Part shown: one piece after another, positions 51,365-59,518 of the stretch
Numbering within the stretch: position 1 is the stretch's first letter
How the letters are laid out: each line of letters begins with the position of its first letter
NCBI GenBank assembly: GCA_963667195.1
Contig: OY762962.1
Span: 124,001 to 188,000 of the forward strand
From: UBA7703 sp963667195
GTDB taxonomy: Bacteria; Bacillota; Clostridia; Christensenellales; CAG-138
Reading direction: 5' to 3'
Length of the DNA stretch: 64,000 bases
Notes under the pieces: model-generated
The model's database searches: none
Seen by the model: only the letters and a program-made list of their open reading frames with translations
What the model was told of the DNA's origin: nothing
Made by a program: the position numbers and the translations under genes

Positions 51365-53715
51365 GCTTTCTCCTCCTGCACAAGCGCAAGCAGATACTTG
51401 CCGTAGTCCGTCATGCGCAGTTCCTCTCCGAGGGCTTTGAGCTGCTCCGTCGTGATGAACCCGCGACGCCAGGCAATCTCCTCGATGCAGGAGATGTAGA
51501 ATCCCTGGCGGGACTGCACCGCCTCCACATATTCCGCGGCCTTGAGCATTCCTTCGGGTGAGCCGGTGTCGAGCCAAGCCATCCCGCGGCCAAGCAGCTC
51601 AACATGCAGATCTCCCAGCGTCAGGTATGCGTTGTTGATCGAGGTAATCTCGATTTCGCCGCGTGCGGAAGGACGCACATGCTTTGCGATTTCAACCACG
51701 CGGTTGTCGTAGAAGTAGAGTCCCGGAACGGCATAGTTGGATTTCGGATGCTCCGGCTTTTCTTCAATTCCGATCACTTTATTGTTTTCGTCAAACTCCA
51801 CAACGCCAAACGCGCGCGGGTCTTTGACAGGATAGCCGAATATGGTTGCACCCCATTCGCGCTCCATGACGGCGTTGAGCGTTGCGGTCAAGTCCTGTCC
51901 GTAGAACACGTTGTCTCCGAGAATCAGGCAGACGGGATCGTCGCCGATGAACTCCGCGCCAAGAATGAACGCGTCCGCAAGGCCTCGCGGGGTCTCCTGC
52001 ACCTTGTAGGAAAAGTGCATGCCGAGCTTTTCCCCGGTTCCGAGCAGCCGCTCGAAGACGGGGGTATCCTCTGGTGTGGAGATGATCAGCACGTCCTTAA
52101 TCGAGGCCAGCATCAGCACCGAAAGCGGATAATAGATCAAGGGCTTGTCGTAGACGGGAAGCAGTTGCTTGCTGACGGCCTTCGTGCTCGGGTAAAAGCG
52201 GGTGCCTCTGCCTCCCGCGAGAATGATGCCTTTCATACGCGTTCCACTCCGTTCTGATCGTATTGCGGCGTCCGACGAATACGTCGGTGCCTTTGGTACG
52301 TGACTCAGCGCCGCTTGCTCCACCGGCGGCGCAAAGGGAAACTCGCAAAAGTCGCAGGACTGGTCGAGTTCGTTGAGGTTGCTGACCCCGAAACCCTCCG
52401 TGCTCTCCTCGGCGAGGAACAGCACTTTGAAGGTCATAAAGATCAGCTGGATATCCTTCATGATCGAGCAGTTCTCGATGTAGAGCATGTCCAACTTGAG
52501 CTTATCCTCAAAGTTGGTGTTGTATTTTCCGTAGATTTGTGCATATCCCGTTAAGCCCGCCTTCACCTTCATGCGATAGCGAAACTCCGGCATACGTTCA
52601 CAATAGAAGTCCACGTTTTCGATTCGCTCCGCGCGCGGGCCGACCAGCGACATCTCGCCGCTTAATATATTGAAAAACTGCGGCAGTTCGTCGATCCGCG
52701 TTGCCCGCATGAAGCGTCCAAACGGCGTGATGCGGCTGTCCCCCGGTTGCGTGAACTGCGCGCCGTTCTTCTCCGCGTCAACGATCATGCTGCGAAACTT
52801 GAGCAGCGTAAACTTCTGATAATTCCGCGTGTACCGAACCTGCGTAAAGAACACGGGCCCGCCGTCCTGCAGCTTGATGATCAGCGCTGCAAGAAGCATG
52901 AGGGGACTTGTGATCACAATGCCGATGATCGAAAAAACGATATCGATGAGTCGCTTGATCGCGGCCTGCTCCGGCGTGAAGGTATGGTCTCTGCACTGAT
53001 AGACCAACGAATCGCCGACGAAAGTTTCGTTCGCGTTGTGGAAGATGATGTCCTCTACGCTCGGTAGCACAAACAGCCGTTTGCTGTGTTCAAAGCAGTG
53101 TTCTGTCAATTCCAGCCGGAGCTCGCGCGAGATATCGCCCATAAACACGGTGGAATACGGCTCCATGCACCGTTTGATCTCATCGAGGCTATGCGCCTCG
53201 GTCACCAGCATCGCGATTTTGTGGCGCTCCTTCATCGAATCGATCTTTCGAAACACCGCCGTCTCGTGTTTGTCCTTCGAGCAGACCACGATGCTGAGTC
53301 GCGCCGGGTAGAGCAGGTTATAGAGCTGATCCGCGCCCAGATAGAGAAGCGCCGCAATCAGCCATTGCGCCAGCGTCATGATCGAGATCGGTACGACGTT
53401 GAGCATTTGCTTCGCCGTCAGCGAAAGGATGAAATAGAAGATGAAGTTCGTCAGAAACGACGAGAGTATGTAGGTAAAATAGAGTTCCCGATACCGGATG
53501 GTGCCGATGTTAAAGCAGCGGTAGGTCGAGGCGAATGCAAGGAACACCACGAGATACAGAAACACAAAAACCAGGAAGCCTTTGAACCAGAAATCGGTCT
53601 CCGGGTAGAAATGCGTCACCAAATACAAAAAGGCGCCGGCAGTGATTGCCGTGATCGCCAATTTGCAAAAAAATATAACAACACCTTTGAATTGTCTTGG
53701 TGAAAGTTTTGACAC
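51361..53715 (-). CDS. Fusion: polysaccharide priming sugar transferase - glucose-1-phosphate thymidylyltransferase
   Basis: One frame of 784 residues from the GTG at 53715 (AAGAGG site eight bases upstream; ATG codons at 53745 and 53757 lack one). Residues 1 to about 150 hold four or five membrane spans; 150-260 is a nucleotide-binding-like linker; about 265-445 is a bacterial sugar transferase ('KRLIDIVFSIIGIVITSPLML', 'GPVFFTQVRYT', 'FTLLKFRSM', 'TRIDELPQFFNIL', 'PRAERIENVDF') that attaches phospho-sugar to undecaprenyl phosphate. A ~50-residue linker leads without a stop into RmlA (residues 494-784, 291 residues, a normal length): 'GIILAGGRGTRFYPSTKAVSKQLLPVYDKP', 'ILGDNVFYG'. The inner Met494 has GGAG ten bases upstream, so a separate RmlA could also be made. 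Confidence 0.85.
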   Translation of the reverse strand: MSKLSPRQFKGVVIFFCKLAITAITAGAFLYLVTHFYPETDFWFKGFLVFVFLYLVVFLAFASTYRCFNIGTIRYRELYFTYILSSFLTNFIFYFILSLTAKQMLNVVPISIMTLAQWLIAALLYLGADQLYNLLYPARLSIVVCSKDKHETAVFRKIDSMKERHKIAMLVTEAHSLDEIKRCMEPYSTVFMGDISRELRLELTEHCFEHSKRLFVLPSVEDIIFHNANETFVGDSLVYQCRDHTFTPEQAAIKRLIDIVFSIIGIVITSPLMLLAALIIKLQDGGPVFFTQVRYTRNYQKFTLLKFRSMIVDAEKNGAQFTQPGDSRITPFGRFMRATRIDELPQFFNILSGEMSLVGPRAERIENVDFYCERMPEFRYRMKVKAGLTGYAQIYGKYNTNFEDKLKLDMLYIENCSIMKDIQLIFMTFKVLFLAEESTEGFGVSNLNELDQSCDFCEFPFAPPVEQAALSHVPKAPTYSSDAAIRSERSGTRMKGIILAGGRGTRFYPSTKAVSKQLLPVYDKPLIYYPLSVLMLASIKDVLIISTPEDTPVFERLLGTGEKLGMHFSYKVQETPRGLADAFILGAEFIGDDPVCLILGDNVFYGQDLTATLNAVMEREWGATIFGYPVKDPRAFGVVEFDENNKVIGIEEKPEHPKSNYAVPGLYFYDNRVVEIAKHVRPSARGEIEITSINNAYLTLGDLHVELLGRGMAWLDTGSPEGMLKAAEYVEAVQSRQGFYISCIEEIAWRRGFITTEQLKALGEELRMTDYGKYLLALVQEEKA

Positions 53716-53948
53716 GCTGCGTTCCTCTTTCCTGTCTGGTTCCATGCGGAAATGCATATCGATTGATGATATCAAACGCCTGCGATACCGTATAAAAACT
53801 TAAGCCGCTCTTTGGCCGCCGTGTCGATTGTAGCATGTGTGCGCAAAGCTTGTCAAACCTACGCGAGCATCAACAAATGGATGAACCCGCGGTTTTATGC
53901 ATCGAAAATCTCATAACATCAACTTGCGATTTTGTGACCCGTCCCGTC

Positions 53949-54563
53949 TTATGGCTGCATTGGCGGCAGATAGGCTGCAACGACGTTTTGAATCATATTG
54001 TGCTCGGGAGCTGCGTCCGTCAGCGCTGCCTGATCATCGGATGCCGCATAGGTATAGGTGCCCGTCGCGGTGCTGGTCGCGGCCTCTCCGTTGAGTGTAA
54101 TCTCGCCGGAAAACAACACGTGATTCTTCCAGCGTAACGTTCCTTCTACATAATAGGTATAGGTACCGTCGGGTACACGCGTGCCGCTTTGGTCCGTCAG
54201 GTCCCAAACATAGCGGAGCGAGCCGGATTTCGGAGTTGCGCCGGATACCGCATCCTGCGCGGTGCCTTGCGCGAGGCCGGACTGCTTGACCCAAACCGGA
54301 ATGGCATCCGGACGCTTCTCATAGCCGCCGTTTACGGTGAACTGCGTCACATAGAGCGTCTTTACCAGCTTGCCGTTCGCGTCCTCCACCCAAACCGCGA
54401 ATTGATTGGATGCATAGCCGCTTTGCTTTTGATAATCAAACGTAACGGCGACGATATCGTCCTCTCTTGCCGGAGTGACCGCGCCCGCAGGCGCACCACA
54501 GCCCAGCAGCAGGAGCATAGAGGCCAATAACAACATCAAAAGGACGCGAGTTTGTTTCAACAT
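53949..54563 (-). CDS. DUF2271 lipoprotein
   Basis: 204 residues from the ATG at 54563 (AAGGAG site). Lipoprotein signal with lipobox 'LLLGC', then a DUF2271 domain: 'FDYQKQSGYASNQFAVWVEDANGKLVKTLYV', 'YEKRPDAIPVWV', 'DAVSGATPKSG' and 'YVWDLTDQSG', 'VPDGTYTYYVEG'. The 'DAVSGATPKSG' stretch resembles the DA(V)SGAT flavin-attachment motifs of FMN-binding proteins, so a link to extracellular flavin or electron transfer is possible. Function unknown. Single gene. Confidence 0.82.
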   Translation of the reverse strand: MLKQTRVLLMLLLASMLLLLGCGAPAGAVTPAREDDIVAVTFDYQKQSGYASNQFAVWVEDANGKLVKTLYVTQFTVNGGYEKRPDAIPVWVKQSGLAQGTAQDAVSGATPKSGSLRYVWDLTDQSGTRVPDGTYTYYVEGTLRWKNHVLFSGEITLNGEAATSTATGTYTYAASDDQAALTDAAPEHNMIQNVVAAYLPPMQP

Positions 54564-54810
54564 GAGAATCTCCTTGCATGTACTCAAAACCAACAACTGA
54601 TTATATCAGCCAACGCATGCGTTCAGGGTGAACTTTCCGCAAAATCTGGAATCGGTTTGCTTATAAACCCACCTCATTTCTTAAAAACAATCGCATTTCC
54701 TATGTTGCCTCCTATGGCAATATTCCTTCGCTTCAGCGTGCCGTTTATGTTCGAAATACGCGTAAAACCTTACGCGATACGTGTCAAACCACGCTTCCAC
54801 TAAATTTGTA

Positions 54811-54839
54811 TTGACAAGCTTAATTTTCTCGGATATAAT
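54811..54839 (+). promoter_or_regulatory. Consensus promoter, TTGACA-17-TATAAT
   Basis: Both hexamers are perfect with a 17-base spacer. The start point would be near 54846, seven bases before the first operator. Confidence 0.85.
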
Positions 54840-54852
54840 ATGGATACAAGTT

Positions 54853-54892
54853 CTGGAAACGTTTCCAGTATCGTTACCAGAAGCGTTTCCGA
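54853..54892 (+). promoter_or_regulatory. Tandem LacI-type operators
   Basis: CTGGAAACGTTTCCAG (54853-54868) is a perfect 16-base palindrome with the central CG of LacI/CcpA sites. A weaker copy, ACCAGAAGCGTTTCCGAT, follows with its centre 24 bases further on. They lie at about +8 to +46, a road-block position for repression. Confidence 0.75.
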
Positions 54893-55063
54893 TCATATAT
54901 GATCCATTCGATCATAAAATTCGCTTTTTATTCCAGATTTTTCAACCGAAATGAGCAGTCGAACTTTGTTGCGCACTCCGGCAAAAAACCGCGTGAAGCT
55001 GTGACACGAGAGCGCTCTTCCATGCCCTCTCCCGCCTGCCGCAAATCCAGATAAAGGATCGCT

Positions 55064-56095
55064 TTGAACACCATGACAAACATCAAAGACATAGCGCTTC
55101 ACTGCGGTGTGGCAATCAGCACGGTTTCGCGCGTACTCAACGATCACCCGGACGTCAGCGAAGAAACGCGGGAGAAAGTGCTCCGCGCAGTACAGGAGCT
55201 GCACTACATTCCCAACAACAGCGCAAGAAACCTTGTTCGCACCACATCGGACTCCATCGCTCTATTGGTCAAGGGCGTCAACAACCCCTTCTTTTCCAAG
55301 ATCATCAAGGCAATTGAACGCGAGATCACCCTGCGCGGGTACACGCTGGAGCTGCACCACATGGACACCTCGGAAGACGAGCTCCGCATCGGCGCCCAGC
55401 TGGCAAACGATCGCAAGTTGATCGGCATCCTCTTCCTCGGCGGCAGATTCAATTACTCGCCGGAGGAGATCGCACAGATCAATGTTCCAAGCGTGTTTTG
55501 CACCTATACAAACACATTCGGCAATCTCGACGCGGGCTCGTATAGCTCCGTCGCGATCGACGATAAGCAGGCCGCGCGGGATGCGGTGGAAACGCTCGTC
55601 TCCCTCGGGCACCGCAGAATCGCGATTCTCACCGACAACGACAGCGACAACTCCATCAGCGAGCTGCGTTTTCAGGGCTATAAGGATGCGCTTGCCACGC
55701 ACGGTATCCCGTATGATCCGAACCTCGTCGCCTGCACCGGAACGTTTTCCGATATGCGCGCCATCTACGACGCGACAAGCAGGCTCATCGCCAGAGACGA
55801 TACCTTTACCGCGATCTTCGCGATTGCAGACCTGATGGCGATTGCCGCAATCAAGGCACTCAACGACCACGGCAAACGCGTGCCGGAAAACTGCTCCGTC
55901 GTCGCCATCGACGGCCTCGAGCTCTCCGAATACACGCTGCCTACGCTGACCACGCTGGTGCAGCCGGCCGAGGAGATGGGTCTCGTTTGCGCAAAGACGA
56001 TCATCGAGCTCATCGAGCATCCCGGCAAGAACCGGCAGTTCACGTTCCACACGGTGCTGCGTCCCGGCGGATCGGTCAGCAGGCTGGACGCTTAA
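55064..56095 (+). CDS. LacI family transcriptional regulator
   Basis: 343 residues. The start is the TTG at 55064 (AAAGGAT five bases upstream) or the ATG at 55073. N-terminal helix-turn-helix 'NIKDIALHCGVAISTVSRVLNDHPDVSEETREKVLRAVQEL', hinge 'YIPNNSARNL', then a periplasmic-binding-protein-like sensor ('IALLVKGVNNPFFSKII', 'VAIDDKQAARDAVETLVSLGHRRIAILTD', 'IFAIADLMAIAAIKAL', 'VVAIDGLELSEYTLPTLTTL'). It very likely represses its own promoter and the sugar importer that follows 88 bases downstream, using the operators described. The inducer is probably a glucan-derived sugar, given malQ. Confidence 0.93.
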   Translation: MNTMTNIKDIALHCGVAISTVSRVLNDHPDVSEETREKVLRAVQELHYIPNNSARNLVRTTSDSIALLVKGVNNPFFSKIIKAIEREITLRGYTLELHHMDTSEDELRIGAQLANDRKLIGILFLGGRFNYSPEEIAQINVPSVFCTYTNTFGNLDAGSYSSVAIDDKQAARDAVETLVSLGHRRIAILTDNDSDNSISELRFQGYKDALATHGIPYDPNLVACTGTFSDMRAIYDATSRLIARDDTFTAIFAIADLMAIAAIKALNDHGKRVPENCSVVAIDGLELSEYTLPTLTTLVQPAEEMGLVCAKTIIELIEHPGKNRQFTFHTVLRPGGSVSRLDA

Positions 56096-56183
56096 GGCGC
56101 ACCAGCTTTATACGCCGGATAAATTACGAATCTACGAGTCGAAAGGCTCTAGAGAATACAAAACGAAAGGGAAGGAACGATTT

Positions 56184-57530
56184 GTGAAAAAGCTATTTGC
56201 TCTGATTCTGGTCGCCATGATGGCGTTTGGGTGCTTCGCATGCACCACCGCAGCACCCGCTGCAACCGCAGCCCCCGCCGCGACGGAAGCGGCTGCCGCC
56301 ACCGCAGCTCCCGCCGCTGACACTGCAGCGCCGGTTGGCAAGGTTTACTACCTCAACTTCAAACCCGAAGCGGACGCCGCCTGGCAGGACCTGGCTGCCA
56401 AGTACACCGCACTCACCGGAGTTCCGGTAACCGTTGTTACCGCGGCTTCCGGCACCTACTCCGAGACGCTGACCGCCGAGATGGATAAGGGCGCAGCCGC
56501 CCCGACGCTGTTCCAGTGCGGCAACAAAGCAGGCCTCGACACTTGGGGTGATTTCTGCTATGACTTCACCAACACGGACGTCTACAAGCAGATGACCACC
56601 AACGACTTCAACCTCTTTAAAGCGAACGGCGAAGTAGCCGCGATCGGTTATTGCTATGAGTGCTTCGGCATCATCGTCAACACCGCGCTGCTCGAAAAGG
56701 CCGGCCACTCCCTCTCCGAGATCACCGACTTTGCCTCCCTCAAAGCCGTCGTGGAAGACATCCATGCGCGCGCCAAGGATCTGGGCTTTGATGCCTTCAC
56801 CTCCTCCGGCCTCGATGGTTCCTCCAGCTGGCGCTTCTCCGGCCATCTGGCCAATATGCCGCTGTTCTATGAGTTCCGTGATGACGGCGTGACCGCGCAG
56901 CCCGCGACCATCACCGGCAAATACATGGATAACTACAAGAACATCTGGGATCTCTACATCAACAACTCCGCAACCGCTCCCTCGCAGCTCGCAACCGCGA
57001 CCGGCGACCAGGCGGAAGCCGAATTTGGCCAGGGTCAGGCCGTGTTCTATCAGAACGGTTCCTGGGAATACAGCAACCTGACCACGAAGTTCAACATGAG
57101 CCCGGACAGCCTCGCCATGATCCCGATCTATTGCGGTGTTGACGGCGAATCCAATGCGGGCCTCTGCGCCGGCACCGAGAATATGTGGGCAGTCAACTCC
57201 AAGGCAGCTCCGGAAGACATCAAAGCGACCCTCGACTTCCTCAACTGGGTTGTCACCTCTGACGAGGGCACCACGATGATGGCCGAGCAGTTCGGACCGA
57301 TCCCGTTCAAGGCCGCGAAGGAATCCACCAACGTGTTCTTCAACGATGCCAACAAGATGTTTGCCGATGGCAAGTATGTTGTGACCTGGGCCTTCAACTT
57401 CACGCCGAACGTTGACACGTGGCGCGCAGGTGTTGTCGCAGCTCTCACGCAGTACTCTGCGGGCGGCAGCTGGGACGATGTTGTGACCGCGTTTGTGCAG
57501 GGCTGGGCCACCCAGTATGCCGCGCAATAA
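56184..57530 (+). CDS. Sugar ABC transporter substrate-binding lipoprotein
   Basis: 448 residues starting at a GTG (56184) with AAGGAAC upstream. Lipoprotein signal with Cys near 'GCFACTT', an Ala/Pro/Thr linker, then a family 1 solute-binding protein (maltose/oligosaccharide class) fold: 'VYYLNFKPEADAAWQDLAAKYTALTGVPVTVV', 'ALLEKAGHSLSEITDFASLKAVVEDI', 'GQAVFYQNGSWEYSNL', 'GTENMWAVNSKA'. It binds a sugar outside the cell and hands it to the two permeases downstream. No ATPase gene is in the cluster; a shared MsmX/UgpC-type ATPase elsewhere would be needed. Confidence 0.92.
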   Translation: MKKLFALILVAMMAFGCFACTTAAPAATAAPAATEAAAATAAPAADTAAPVGKVYYLNFKPEADAAWQDLAAKYTALTGVPVTVVTAASGTYSETLTAEMDKGAAAPTLFQCGNKAGLDTWGDFCYDFTNTDVYKQMTTNDFNLFKANGEVAAIGYCYECFGIIVNTALLEKAGHSLSEITDFASLKAVVEDIHARAKDLGFDAFTSSGLDGSSSWRFSGHLANMPLFYEFRDDGVTAQPATITGKYMDNYKNIWDLYINNSATAPSQLATATGDQAEAEFGQGQAVFYQNGSWEYSNLTTKFNMSPDSLAMIPIYCGVDGESNAGLCAGTENMWAVNSKAAPEDIKATLDFLNWVVTSDEGTTMMAEQFGPIPFKAAKESTNVFFNDANKMFADGKYVVTWAFNFTPNVDTWRAGVVAALTQYSAGGSWDDVVTAFVQGWATQYAAQ

Positions 57531-57571
57531 GAGCACGGAACTGCATTTCACACAGCGAATCTGAACTCTGC

Positions 57572-57597
57572 GGGGGCGAGTACAAGTGCTCGCCCCC
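57572..57597 (+). other. GC-rich hairpin between binding protein and permeases
   Basis: Nine-pair stem GGGGGCGAG/CTCGCCCCC with an eight-base loop and only a weak T tract. It is typical of intercistronic hairpins that stabilise the binding-protein mRNA or stop part of transcription, giving much more binding protein than permease. Confidence 0.6.
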
Positions 57598-57627
57598 CTT
57601 CTGCACATAGCACCAAGGGAGGTCGCC

Positions 57628-58545
57628 ATGAAACGCAGAGCAAAATCCAGTAGTGCGGCACTGAGCGGAAAGCTCATCCGCCGCCCGATTCAGCGGATGT
57701 TTCCTATCTTTTTATTGCCGACATTCATCGCATTCTGCATCGGGTTTATCTACCCGTTCGCAAAAGGTATCTACCTCTCCTTCTGTAAATTTACGACCAC
57801 CAGCAACGCAAGCTGGATCGGACTTGGGAACTATCTCAAGGCGTTTCAGGACGCGAGCTTCATGCACGCATTTCAGTACACCGCGATGGTCGCGATCGTG
57901 TCCCTGATCGTTATCAACCTGCTCGCGTTTGCGGTGGCTTATGCGCTCACGCGCGGCATCAAGGGCTCCAACACGTTCCGCACGGTGTTTTTCATGCCGA
58001 ACCTGATCGGCGGCATCGTGCTGGGCTACATATGGTCGATGATCTTCGACGGCATCCTCTCGCACTATGGCACCTCGATCGTGCTCAGTACGACTTACGG
58101 CTACTGGGGACTAATCATCCTCATGGCGTGGCAGCAGATCGGCTACATGATGATCATCTACATCGCGGGCTTGCAGTCCGTGCCGGGAGACCTCATCGAG
58201 GCCGCAAAGATCGACGGCGCGAACGGCTGGCACACGCTCTGGCACATCACGATTCCGACCATCATGCCCTCGATTACGATCTGCACGTTCCTGACGCTGA
58301 CCAACTCGTTTAAGCTCTTCGATCAAAACCTCGTGCTCAACGGCGGACAACCGTTTGTCTTTATGGCGGATGGAACGGTGATCAAATCCACCGAAATGCT
58401 CGCGCTGAACATCTATAACACTTTCTACCTCAACGCAAACTCGCGCGGCGTCGGTCAGGCAAAAGCGGTCATGTTCTTCGTGCTCGTGGCAACGATTGCG
58501 CTGATTCAGTTCTCGGCAACGCGAAGCAAGGAGGTACAGCAATAA
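57628..58545 (+). CDS. Sugar ABC transporter permease, MalF/UgpA type
   Basis: 305 residues from the ATG at 57628 (GGGAGG site). Six membrane spans. The coupling loop to the ATPase is 'YIAGLQSVPGDLIEAAKIDGANGWHTLWHITIPTIMPS', which carries the EAA motif (E-A-A-x-I-D-G-A) of binding-protein-dependent permeases. An N-terminal basic segment precedes the first span. Its stop overlaps the next permease start by one base (TAATG), so the pair is made together as a heterodimer. Confidence 0.93.
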   Translation: MKRRAKSSSAALSGKLIRRPIQRMFPIFLLPTFIAFCIGFIYPFAKGIYLSFCKFTTTSNASWIGLGNYLKAFQDASFMHAFQYTAMVAIVSLIVINLLAFAVAYALTRGIKGSNTFRTVFFMPNLIGGIVLGYIWSMIFDGILSHYGTSIVLSTTYGYWGLIILMAWQQIGYMMIIYIAGLQSVPGDLIEAAKIDGANGWHTLWHITIPTIMPSITICTFLTLTNSFKLFDQNLVLNGGQPFVFMADGTVIKSTEMLALNIYNTFYLNANSRGVGQAKAVMFFVLVATIALIQFSATRSKEVQQ

Positions 58546-59387
58546 TGAAACGGGATCAAGCAAGAAAATCGATTTTGACAGTGCTTTTCATCGTGATCTG
58601 CGTGATCTACCTCATGCCGGTCTTCACGGTGCTGATGAACTCGTTCAAGACCAACGCCTCCATCAACACCAACACATTCGCGTTTCCGAATGCGCAGACG
58701 TTCACCGGAACCAGCAACTATGTCAACGGCATCAACGTCGGCGAATACCCGTTCCTCAAGTCCGCGGGCTACAGCCTGCTGATTACGATCACCTCCTCCG
58801 CGCTGATCCTCGTTTGCACCTCGATGGCTGCGTGGTATATTTCACGCGTCAACAGCATTTTTGCGCGGATCGTCTACTACCTGTGTGTCTTTTCGATGGT
58901 GGTTCCGTTCCAGATGGTCATGTTCACGCTGGCAAAAACCGCCAATGTGCTGCATCTGGATACACCGTTTACGATTCCCGTCATCTACCTCGGCTTTGGC
59001 GCGGGGCTGGCCGTCTTCATGTTCGCGGGCTTTGTCAAAGGCATCCCGCTGGAGATTGAGGAAGCCGCGGCAATCGACGGCTGCGGGCCGCTGCGCACGT
59101 TTTTCCTCGTCGTCTTCCCGATGCTCAAGCCGGTGATGATCTCCGTTGGCGTGCTTGAGATCATGTGGATCTGGAACGACTACCTGCTGCCCTATCTCGT
59201 GCTGGATCGCACCAAGTACAAGACTATTCCGATTCACATTCAATATCTGCAAGGCTCCTACGGTCATGTGGATCTGGGTGCCGTCATGGCGCTCATCGTC
59301 ATCAGCATCATACCTATTGTCGTGTTCTATCTCACCGCGCAGAAATACATCATCAAGGGCGTGGTCGAGGGCGCTGTCAAGGGTTAA
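58545..59387 (+). CDS. Sugar ABC transporter permease, MalG type
   Basis: 280 residues with six membrane spans. The EAA motif is 'GFVKGIPLEIEEAAAIDGCGPLRTFFLVVFPMLKP'. The last part ends in 'AQKYIIKGVVEGAVKG', a usual end of the MalG class. Together with the preceding permease it forms the channel of an oligosaccharide importer. Confidence 0.93.
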   Translation: MKRDQARKSILTVLFIVICVIYLMPVFTVLMNSFKTNASINTNTFAFPNAQTFTGTSNYVNGINVGEYPFLKSAGYSLLITITSSALILVCTSMAAWYISRVNSIFARIVYYLCVFSMVVPFQMVMFTLAKTANVLHLDTPFTIPVIYLGFGAGLAVFMFAGFVKGIPLEIEEAAAIDGCGPLRTFFLVVFPMLKPVMISVGVLEIMWIWNDYLLPYLVLDRTKYKTIPIHIQYLQGSYGHVDLGAVMALIVISIIPIVVFYLTAQKYIIKGVVEGAVKG

Positions 59388-59454
59388 TACGCTCGAAAAC
59401 CAATCGTTTGGGGAGCAAAGAGTGCCTCCCTTGCTTGAATTTGCGCACTTTCTG

Positions 59455-59482
59455 TTGCGATTCAGGCGAAACGCGATATAAT
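59455..59482 (+). promoter_or_regulatory. malQ promoter
   Basis: TTGCGA (59455-59460), 16 bases, perfect TATAAT (59477-59482). The start point would be near 59489. Confidence 0.6.
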
Positions 59483-59494
59483 GAAACGAAATTT

Positions 59495-59518
59495 ATGAGA
59501 ATCGGTGCAATGTTATGA
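59495..59518 (+). CDS. 7-residue upstream reading frame overlapping malQ
   Basis: ATG at 59495 opens a frame 'MRIGAML' whose TGA (59516-59518) overlaps the malQ ATG by the ATGA pattern. It lies just after the predicted transcript start and malQ has no clear ribosome site of its own. Ribosomes finishing the small frame could restart on malQ. Whether the peptide is made is inference. Confidence 0.4.
   Translation: MRIGAML

Larger units (their letters stand above)
54564..55063. promoter_or_regulatory. Regulatory region of the LacI-sugar operon
   Basis: 500 AT-rich bases with no gene seen. It holds a textbook promoter (54811-54839), two LacI-type operators (54853-54868 and 54877-54892) and a leader of about 210 bases before the lacI-type start. 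The leader has no strong hairpin I could rely on. Confidence 0.65.
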
